From the NCBI GenBank assembly GCA_965372385.1, contig CBDVCD010000055.1, positions 1 to 15,613 on the forward strand: a stretch of DNA of 15,613 nt. The letters run 5' to 3'. Source of the stretch: JASJBU01 sp965372385. Its GTDB lineage: Bacteria > Pseudomonadota > Gammaproteobacteria > Chromatiales > Chromatiaceae. The notes under the pieces are model-generated. The model was not told the origin of the DNA, did not search any database, and saw nothing but the letters and a program-made list of their open reading frames with translations. Each line of letters starts with the position of its first letter. The first letter of the stretch is position 1. The translations under genes were made by a program, and so were the position numbers. Shown here piece after piece: positions 1 to 5,380 of this stretch.

Positions 1-240
1 GTGCAGGTCAAGGCACAATGACGCGGAATAGTTATTCTATTCCAAGGAGTTGTAAAGCTTACCGCTCCATGCTCACGCCCCTCACCTACGTCCATGTAGG
101 CGACGCAGACATGCGCCGCCACAAGCGTGCAATCTACCCCATAGCGTGATTCACTCAGTGGGTGATGGTGTCTATCGAAAAAACAAACACAATTTCAACT
201 TATTAACAGTAGAATGGAGCGGTCAACTGAGGAATCTAGG
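1..240 (+). mobile_element. MITE-like element, copy A (left end outside window)
   Basis: This is the right-hand part of a repeat that occurs three times in the window. It ends with the shared 19-bp block AGAATGGAGCGGTCAACTG (211-229) followed by GAGGAATCTAGG, so its outer end read inward is CCTAGATTCCTCAGTTG. The next five bases, TTCAA (241-245), match the target duplication seen around copy C. Bases 21-52 are identical to copy C, including the perfect hairpin GGAATAG-TTATT-CTATTCC at 25-43. A degenerate TCACTC/GGGTGA hairpin lies at 151-165. Relative to copy C it carries an extra stretch of about 35-45 bp around 57-105 with its own inverted repeat CCTAC-N6-GTAGG (85-100). That stretch also holds ACCGCTCCAT (61-70), the exact reverse complement of 214-223. 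By comparison with copy C roughly 40 bp of the left end are missing. No transposase reading frame is present. Confidence 0.75.
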
Positions 241-241
241 T

Positions 242-448
242 TCAATAGTGCGGCGGTGGGGGTTCTGCCGCATCTGCGTCCAATGGGGATGCGGAAACCG
301 CCTTCAGGCGCTGTCGGAGTTCCTCTATCTCCCGCTGCAGCCCATCGATGATCTGCTGCTGATGCTGTAATGACTGGTTGAGTTGATGAATGCTCTCCTC
401 CTGGAAGGCCAGACGGGTCTCCAACTCGATGATACGCCCATCCATCAT
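242..448 (-). CDS. slyX: SlyX family protein
   Basis: This 68-residue protein starts MMDGRIIELETRLAFQEE and ends in the proline-rich tail PPPPHY. The ELE(T/S)RLAFQE opening, the heptad coiled coil that follows (about residues 7-48) and the PPPHY end are hallmarks of SlyX, a small soluble coiled-coil protein of unknown biochemical role known from E. coli, where its gene is linked to slyD. The ATG-ATG start at 448/445 is chosen because family similarity begins there. There is no good ribosome-binding site: the bases before the start are the TTTCTAGG end of repeat copy B. The frame stays open upstream to an ATG at 520 inside the element, which would add 24 unrelated residues. The stop TGA (244-242) lies inside the TTCAA bordering copy A. 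The gene is therefore packed between two repeats. It shares the strand of arsR and was probably the last gene of that operon. Identification is good; present expression is uncertain. Confidence 0.85.
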   Translation of the reverse strand: MMDGRIIELETRLAFQEESIHQLNQSLQHQQQIIDGLQREIEELRQRLKAVSASPLDADAAEPPPPHY

Positions 449-806
449 CCTAGAAACCGCGGTTGGACGGGTTGAAGGGTGCGTCCATGGGGGTGCAGAG
501 CAAGGGTCGCTCCAGCACATCCTGTGCCCGCGACACTTGTGCGTCCATGCACATCGCGCAACGACGCGGACTAAATCGCCTGGAGCGATTTGAACAGCCA
601 GAGCTGGCCCGTAGGGTGGAGGGCAGGATGCCCGGAATAATAGTCATTCTATGCCAAGAAGTTGCAACGCTGCCATGCGCCGCCGTGGGCGTACCATTCG
701 GCCCGTAGCGTGAGTCACCCAATGGGTGAAAAAACAGCTCGAAGCTATCCATCATTTTTTTCAATACGTTACTGGCAGAATGGAGCGGTCAACTGTGGTT
801 TCTAGG
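449..806 (+). mobile_element. MITE-like element, copy B (358 bp, complete)
   Basis: The left end is CCTAGAAACCGCGGTTG and the right end, read inward, is CCTAGAAACCACAGTTG: 15 of 17 bases match. The right end contains the same 19-bp block as copies A and C (777-795). The flanking pentamers are ATCAT (444-448) and ATTAT (807-811), a possible target duplication with one change. Inside are a perfect hairpin AAATCGC-CTGGA-GCGATTT (573-591) and TCACCC-AAT-GGGTGA (715-729). A weaker copy of the GGAATAG...CTATTCC hairpin lies near 635-653. It is about 120 bp longer than copy C because of extra sequence in the left half. Open frames across it resemble no protein family I know. The element lies between the arsR stop codon and the slyX start codon and would be transcribed with that operon. 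Confidence 0.8.
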
Positions 807-807
807 A

Positions 808-1146
808 TTATGCACCTGGATAACGGTCATCCAGATTGGCCGGGCAAAGCACATTGCGCATGATGCCAATCAGATCCAATAGCTGGTGATTGCGGATGCG
901 ATAATAGATGCGGTTGGCCTCTTTGCGGGAGACCACGATATTCTTGTTACGCAGCTGTTCCAGATGCTGGGAGATATTGCTTTGCGAGGTCCCCGTGCGC
1001 TCTACGATCTCTCCGACAGAGAGTTCACTCTCCCCCAGGGAACAGAGGATTTTCCAGCGTAGCGGGTGAGCCATCGCCTTCAGGGCGTTGGCGGTCAGCG
1101 CGGTATCTTCATTTTCTGTCATTTCTGGATCAATCGGATCATTCAT
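808..1146 (-). CDS. ArsR/SmtB-family repressor, dithiol (SqrR/BigR/YgaV) type
   Basis: This 112-residue winged-helix protein has the ArsR layout: an AHPLRWKIL helix, the recognition region TSQSNISQHLEQLR (about 53-66) and a beta-hairpin wing, VVSRKEANRIYYRI (71-84). The metal-binding ELCV motif of arsenic sensors is absent (ELSV here). Instead there are just two cysteines, Cys35 in KILCSL and Cys101 in NVLCPA. They are 66 residues apart, as are the reactive pairs of SqrR (41/107) and BigR (42/108), and the local sequence resembles E. coli YgaV. Those proteins repress sulfide or persulfide response genes and let go of DNA when the two cysteines are bridged by a tetrasulfide. I infer a similar persulfide or redox sensor here. 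Its ATG overlaps the stop codon of the upstream receiver-PAS gene (TAATG), so translation is probably coupled. Repeat copy B begins two bases after its stop codon. Confidence 0.85.
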   Translation of the reverse strand: MNDPIDPEMTENEDTALTANALKAMAHPLRWKILCSLGESELSVGEIVERTGTSQSNISQHLEQLRNKNIVVSRKEANRIYYRIRNHQLLDLIGIMRNVLCPANLDDRYPGA

Positions 1147-2015
1147 TACTTCACTCCTGAGGAAACTGCGGAAACAGACTCCAGTTCTCGGGTATATCCG
1201 GTCATATCTTTGGCGATGCAGATAATATGTCTGATATTCCCCTCGCCGTCTTTGACAGCGGTACGGGAAAAAAGAATGGGCACACGCCTGCCATCTTTGG
1301 CGATGAAACGCGCCTCGATACGGTTCAGCGCACCCGTTCTGATCAGGGCCTCCAGCCAGGTACCAAAAAAGGCGCCGGCCTGTTCCTCCTCCGCCTCTTC
1401 AAAAACGTCACCAATTGACATGCCTAGGAGATCTTTTTCATTATAATCCAGCATCTTACAGGCGGCTGGATTGGCAGATCCGATACGCCCTTCCGGATTC
1501 AATACCAACAGTGCCTCACCCATGTGGGTAATGATGTTCTCCAGATGTTGTTTTGCTTCAGTCAGCTCAGCGGTACGCTCGGCGACCTTTTGCTCCAACA
1601 CCCGATTCATCTCCCGCTCTTTCTCGATGAGACGGAAATAGGTGCTGATCTTGTTCAGCAACTGATTGTCATCGATAGGCTTGAGCAGATAGTCGACGCC
1701 ACCCACATCGTAACCCTTCTTCTGAAATTCTTCGGTCTTAAAGGCCGCGGTCAGAAAAATGATGGGGATGTGCTTGGTTTTCTTACGGATCTTAAGCATG
1801 GAGGCGGTCTGAAAACCGTCCATCTCCGGCATCTGTACATCCAGAATGATGAGATCGATGCCAGGCTCCTTCACCGCGATGTCAAGCGCCTGCTGCCCGG
1901 ATGTAGCCTCCAGGATCCGCGGATCCATATAGCGTTCGATCAGGGTACGCAAGGTGAACAGGTTGTGCTCGTTATCATCAACGATAAGTAGCGAAAACCC
2001 GGTATAACCTTTCAT
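1146..2015 (-). CDS. response regulator with receiver and PAS domains
   Basis: The 289-residue product (from the ATG at 2015) begins with a receiver domain at about residues 6-122. Its acidic pair is Asp13-Asp14, the phospho-acceptor is Asp59 in LIILDVQMPEMDG, and the lysine lies in LLKPI. A coiled coil follows at about 125-158 (MNRVLEQKVAERTAELTEAK), then a PAS domain at about 160-275 (LLVLNPEGRIGSANPAACKML, ending IICIAKDMTGY). No DNA-binding, GGDEF, EAL, kinase or other output domain follows; the protein stops soon after the PAS. A TTG two codons earlier (2021) is a less likely start. It lies 15 nt after the hybrid kinase gene and overlaps arsR by one base. It probably works with that kinase as a signalling adaptor, or is a shortened descendant of a larger receiver-PAS-effector protein. 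Confidence 0.88.
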   Translation of the reverse strand: MKGYTGFSLLIVDDNEHNLFTLRTLIERYMDPRILEATSGQQALDIAVKEPGIDLIILDVQMPEMDGFQTASMLKIRKKTKHIPIIFLTAAFKTEEFQKKGYDVGGVDYLLKPIDDNQLLNKISTYFRLIEKEREMNRVLEQKVAERTAELTEAKQHLENIITHMGEALLVLNPEGRIGSANPAACKMLDYNEKDLLGMSIGDVFEEAEEEQAGAFFGTWLEALIRTGALNRIEARFIAKDGRRVPILFSRTAVKDGEGNIRHIICIAKDMTGYTRELESVSAVSSGVK

Positions 2016-2030
2016 CTGCAAGCGATTGTC

Positions 2031-4367
2031 TTAGTCAGGGAGATACTTCTTTATCAGCTGTTTCAGTTCGTCGGCATCGATAGGTTTGGGCAGAAAATCG
2101 TCCGCTCCCGCCTCGATACACAGATCGCGGTCTTCCGCACTGGTATTCGCGGATAGAGCAATAATCGCCAGTTTGTGGAAACGCCGCTCAGCTCGAATAT
2201 CCCTAATCGTATCATAGCCATCCTTCTCCGGCATCATGATGTCCATCAGGACGAGGAAAAATTCCGCATCCTCTTCCAGCGTCTCCATTGCCTCTTTACC
2301 ATCTCCAGCCGCCGCAACCTCTAGCCCCCAACCCTCCAATAGCGGGGTCAGCGCCAGCAGATTCCGCAGATCATCGTCCACCAGCAACACCCGCTCACCG
2401 TTGAATTCAGTCGTGTGATCAGCATCCTCGGACTCAACCACATCTTCGGCACCCATTATCAGCTGGGCGGGAGTCTCCACCTGGAATTGGCTCTGCAACA
2501 TGACCTGATCTGTCTCCAATGGCAGACAGAGCGTGAACGTGGCACCTGCACCCTCCTCACTTTGCATCTCGATATAACCTCCCAGCAGGCCAGCCAAATC
2601 CCGGCTGATACTGAGCCCCAGCCCGGTGCCTCCATATAAGCGACTGGTCGAACCATCGGCCTGTTTGAAGGCATCGAAAATAAGCTCATGCTTGTCTGCC
2701 GGGACGCCTATTCCACTGTCAATCACCGCTATACAGAGGGGGCAGGAGCGAGTGTCATGCTGTCGATAGGCACGCATAACAACCCCACCCTCATGGGTGA
2801 ACTTCAACGCATTAGAGAGAAAATTCTTCAGTATCTGCCGTACCTTAGGTAGATCGGAGAGGAAGTTCCCAGGCACATCGTCAGCATATTCCGCGGTGAG
2901 GCTCAGCCCTTTGGCAACGAATTGGGGTTTGATCAGTTCGATCAGCTCCTCAATCAGTTGATGTACCTCAATCTGCTCCAGGCTGAAGCTGGCTTGGCCC
3001 GCCTCTATTCTGGACAGGTCTAGAATGTTATCGATCAATTCTTTGAGATCACTGCCCGCCTCGTGAATCACCCGCAACTGTTTTTTCTGCTCCTCCGTTA
3101 GTGAGGTTCCCCCTTCTCTCAACATTTTTGACAATAGGAGTATGGAATTTAATGGCGTGCGCAGTTCATGACTGACATTGGCGAGAAATTCCGATTTGTA
3201 GCGGTTCGACTCCTCCAGCTGTTTTGCGTAGCGCCGTTGCTCTCTGGTATGCCGCGCATGGGTTTCAGCAAGGGTTGTCAATTCCCGACCAAGATCCCGA
3301 ATCTCAGGTGGACCGCGCCAATCGAAGCGAACCGACTCATTCTGACGTAACACCCGACCGATCTGCTCCGTCAGCGCTTGACCAAAGCGCGAAATACTGG
3401 TGGCGAATAGTCGTGCTGACAGGAGGACAATCCCCAGCGCAACCAGGGCAATGGTTAAAACCCTGATGATCAGGTTGTTACGAAATTGGGATACCGGCGA
3501 CGGATCGACCGAACGCCCCAGCCATAAGGGCCCTGAGTCTTCCGTCATGAACAGCGGTACCCAGATCACCTGTCCAGCCTGTCCTTCCCAGAGGGCCAGT
3601 TTGCTGGCCGCAAAGATCTGTTCTAGTCCTTCGAAATCATCAAAGGCCCCCGGCCGGTCCTCTCCGGTCAAACGCTCCTGCAGATAGGCCCCATCATCCG
3701 TGACCCACAGGGTATTTCTATAGGCGCTGGCCATGCCACCCACATCGATATTTACCAGCACCGCACCGATTGCTTCCATGCCACCGCCTTCACCTGGCCC
3801 AGCGATGATGCTGAACAGGCGCAGCGTCATGAAACGTCGTGGATCGGACAGGGCGGCCCCCGGATTGAGGCTGATCTTACTCACGGAGACCCCACCAAAA
3901 TCCTGTTGCATGCCCTGTTGAAAAAAACCCATGGAGGGTATGTCCGGGTTGTGAATCGTGGGTTCCCATTGCTGGGTGCTGGGATTCAACTCCAACCAGA
4001 AGCGCGGCTTGGCTTGATCATCAAGGAATAGAATCTGGATGATATCGAGATGGCCCTGCAGAATCTGATTGACCCAGCGGGTATAGCGAACCCTGGCCTG
4101 ATCGATGGATTCCTTGTTCTGGCTGACCTCCTCTCCAAGGATCAGACTGGGCTCCGGCAATTTTGCCAGCAGCCGCACCACTTCATGACGGCTGGCGAGA
4201 TGCTCATCAAGGTCGCGAAAATCGGCACGTAGATTCTGCAGGTGGGCTGTATGATAGAAGAGCTCCAAACGATCCAGCACAAAGGGCAGGCTGGTCAACA
4301 CCATTGCGGTCAATGGCGTAAAGCCAAACAAAAACAGAAACAGCAAGATCTGGGTTCGAAGCTTCAC
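2031..4367 (-). CDS. membrane-bound hybrid sensor histidine kinase
   Basis: The 778-residue protein has a transmembrane helix at about 6-25, a large periplasmic sensor region (about 26-296) that I cannot assign to a named domain, and a second membrane helix at about 298-320. A HAMP-like linker follows. The dimerisation domain has its phospho-accepting His400 in SEFLANVSHELRTPLNS. The ATPase domain shows an N box (FLSNALKFT), G1 (DSGIG, about residue 550) and G2 (GGTGLGLSIS, about 580). A C-terminal receiver carries Asp709 in VLMDIMMPEKDG. Translation appears to start at a GTG (4367), because the first membrane helix follows at once; AGG directly precedes it, so the ribosome-binding site is poor. 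The gene follows the peroxiredoxin by 22 nt and precedes the receiver-PAS gene by 15 nt. Passing phosphate from Asp709 to a second receiver would normally need an Hpt protein, and none is encoded in the window. The input signal is unknown. Confidence 0.92.
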   Translation of the reverse strand: MKLRTQILLFLFLFGFTPLTAMVLTSLPFVLDRLELFYHTAHLQNLRADFRDLDEHLASRHEVVRLLAKLPEPSLILGEEVSQNKESIDQARVRYTRWVNQILQGHLDIIQILFLDDQAKPRFWLELNPSTQQWEPTIHNPDIPSMGFFQQGMQQDFGGVSVSKISLNPGAALSDPRRFMTLRLFSIIAGPGEGGGMEAIGAVLVNIDVGGMASAYRNTLWVTDDGAYLQERLTGEDRPGAFDDFEGLEQIFAASKLALWEGQAGQVIWVPLFMTEDSGPLWLGRSVDPSPVSQFRNNLIIRVLTIALVALGIVLLSARLFATSISRFGQALTEQIGRVLRQNESVRFDWRGPPEIRDLGRELTTLAETHARHTREQRRYAKQLEESNRYKSEFLANVSHELRTPLNSILLLSKMLREGGTSLTEEQKKQLRVIHEAGSDLKELIDNILDLSRIEAGQASFSLEQIEVHQLIEELIELIKPQFVAKGLSLTAEYADDVPGNFLSDLPKVRQILKNFLSNALKFTHEGGVVMRAYRQHDTRSCPLCIAVIDSGIGVPADKHELIFDAFKQADGSTSRLYGGTGLGLSISRDLAGLLGGYIEMQSEEGAGATFTLCLPLETDQVMLQSQFQVETPAQLIMGAEDVVESEDADHTTEFNGERVLLVDDDLRNLLALTPLLEGWGLEVAAAGDGKEAMETLEEDAEFFLVLMDIMMPEKDGYDTIRDIRAERRFHKLAIIALSANTSAEDRDLCIEAGADDFLPKPIDADELKQLIKKYLPD

Positions 4368-4389
4368 CTGGTAATGCTTTATTGCCCCT

Positions 4390-4857
4390 TCACCTTACCT
4401 GTCTGAGCAAATCCAATACCTGGACGGCATGCCCCTTGGGTTTTACGTCATACATTGCCTGACGCACAACGCCCTCTTTATCGATTACAAAAGTGGAACG
4501 CACAATACCCATGCGCTTCTCGCCATTTTTTTCCTTCTCCTGCCAAACACCATAGGACTTGCAGGCCTCACCCTCGGTATCAGCCAAAAGTTGTACCATC
4601 AGACCATGTTTGTCACGAAACGAGGCATGACTGACACAATTATCCCTACTGATACCAAAAACAAGGGTGTCAAGCTGTTGGAAATCATCCATCAGATCCG
4701 ATAATTCCACAGCCTCTATGGTACATCCAGTGGTATCGTCTTTGGGATAGAAATAGAGCACAAGATAGTTTTTCCCGAGAAAATCCCTGGAATTAACCAT
4801 CTTCATATCTGAATCCGGAAGTGAAAATTCCGGTGCATTCTCGCCTGGTTTCAGCAT
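4390..4857 (-). CDS. bcp: thioredoxin-dependent peroxiredoxin, PrxQ/Bcp family
   Basis: This is a 155-residue thiol peroxidase that would reduce hydrogen peroxide and organic hydroperoxides in the cytoplasm. The peroxidatic cysteine is Cys45 in YPKDDTTGCT, matching the family PxxxTxxC motif. FSLPDSD near the N-terminus, YFYPKDD, GISRD and the C-terminal STFVIDKEGVVR strand are typical of the family. E. coli Bcp has its resolving cysteine five residues after the peroxidatic one; here that position is Val50, so an intramolecular disulfide of that kind cannot form. Other cysteines are Cys74 (SRDNC) and Cys99 (GEACKSYGVW). I chose the ATG at 4857 because GAGGG sits six bases before it; the ATG at 4863 would touch that site and adds only two residues. 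A promoter candidate lies about 40 bp upstream. It heads the cluster with the hybrid kinase, receiver-PAS and ArsR genes. Confidence 0.93.
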   Translation of the reverse strand: MLKPGENAPEFSLPDSDMKMVNSRDFLGKNYLVLYFYPKDDTTGCTIEAVELSDLMDDFQQLDTLVFGISRDNCVSHASFRDKHGLMVQLLADTEGEACKSYGVWQEKEKNGEKRMGIVRSTFVIDKEGVVRQAMYDVKPKGHAVQVLDLLRQVR

Positions 4858-4896
4858 ACCCATCCCTCACTCTGGTTAGAATTCAGTTGAACATGA

Positions 4897-4926
4897 AAGA
4901 TAGTTGAGCCACAGGAACCAGGTCAA
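4897..4926 (-). promoter_or_regulatory. candidate sigma-70 promoter of the peroxiredoxin-signalling operon
   Basis: On the minus strand TTGACC (4926-4921) and TATCTT (4902-4897) are separated by 18 bases. They match the -35 consensus at five of six positions and the -10 consensus at four of six. The start codon at 4857 lies about 40 bp downstream. Repeat copy C begins about 60 bp upstream of the -35 box, so it could affect but does not replace this promoter. This is a prediction from the bases alone. Confidence 0.4.
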
Positions 4927-4986
4927 TAGGGAAATACCGCACTCATTTGAATTAATTGATTTGTACCTGACAGCATATTTTTTCAA

Positions 4987-5223
4987 CCTAGAACCTGCAG
5001 TTGGACGGGGTAGAGTGTGCGTTTTTGGTGTCGCAGGTCGAGGCGTAACGACGCGGAATAGTTATTCTATTCCAAGGAGTTGCAACGAAGACATGTGCCG
5101 CCAAAAAAGTGCAATCTACCTCGTAGTGTGGTTCACCCAGCGGGTGAGTCGGTCTATCGAACAAAATAAACGTGAATTCAAGTCGTTAAAAGGAGAATGG
5201 AGCGGTCAACTGCAGATTCTAGG
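4987..5223 (+). mobile_element. MITE-like element, copy C (237 bp, complete)
   Basis: This is the cleanest copy. The left end is CCTAGAACCTGCAGTTG and the right end, read inward, is CCTAGAATCTGCAGTTG: 16 of 17 bases match. It is flanked by a perfect 5-bp direct repeat TTCAA (4982-4986 and 5224-5228), the mark of transposition. Inside are the perfect hairpins GGAATAG-TTATT-CTATTCC (5055-5073) and TCACCC-AGC-GGGTGA (5133-5147). The shared 19-bp block is at 5194-5212. No reading frame resembles a transposase. The CCTAGATTC-like ends and 5-bp duplication match what is known of ISEcp1 and other IS1380-family elements, so I infer mobilisation by such a transposase encoded elsewhere. It sits between the divergent peroxiredoxin and AAA ATPase genes. 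Confidence 0.85.
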
Positions 5224-5319
5224 TTCAAGCATACTCAGCCGATTGACCAAGCATCCCGGTAGGCAAAAATTCGTATTCAGTGCATAATTACAGAATAAAC
5301 CCATCTCACATGATGACGC

Positions 5320-5356
5320 GGAATGGGGCGCACAAGCTGAATTTTTAAACCATTCC
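5320..5356. promoter_or_regulatory. inverted repeat upstream of the AAA ATPase gene
   Basis: GGAATGG (5320-5326) and CCATTCC (5350-5356) form a perfect 7-bp inverted repeat with 23 bases between them, ending 24 bases before the ATG at 5381. It could be an operator with two half-sites or a stem-loop in the 5' leader of the mRNA. In the rest of 5229-5380 I see no convincing promoter pair; a CATAAT (about 5283-5288) has no good -35 partner. The ATPase start has no strong ribosome-binding site. Confidence 0.3.
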
Positions 5357-5380
5357 ACAGATCAACCCGGTTTACATCTT

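Noticed and set aside
715..729. TCACCC-AAT-GGGTGA hairpin in copy B as an intrinsic terminator of arsR
   Set aside because: On the minus strand the T-run comes before the hairpin, not after it, and the same hairpin recurs in copies A and C without any T-tract.
450..764. Minus-strand open frame of 104 codons across copy B
   Set aside because: It is not maintained in copies A and C and resembles no transposase; it looks like chance coding within a non-coding repeat.
1..5228. The three similar repeats as a CRISPR array
   Set aside because: There are only three copies, hundreds to thousands of bases apart, with inverted ends and target duplications rather than short repeats with spacers.
4904..5287. 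Plus-strand open frame of 127 codons spanning copy C
   Set aside because: It crosses the element boundaries and the divergent promoter region, and has no protein-like motifs.
5313..5324. ATGACGCGGAAT, a 12-bp match to copy A, as a fourth element fragment
   Set aside because: Too short, with no ends or hairpin around it; chance or an old remnant cannot be told apart.
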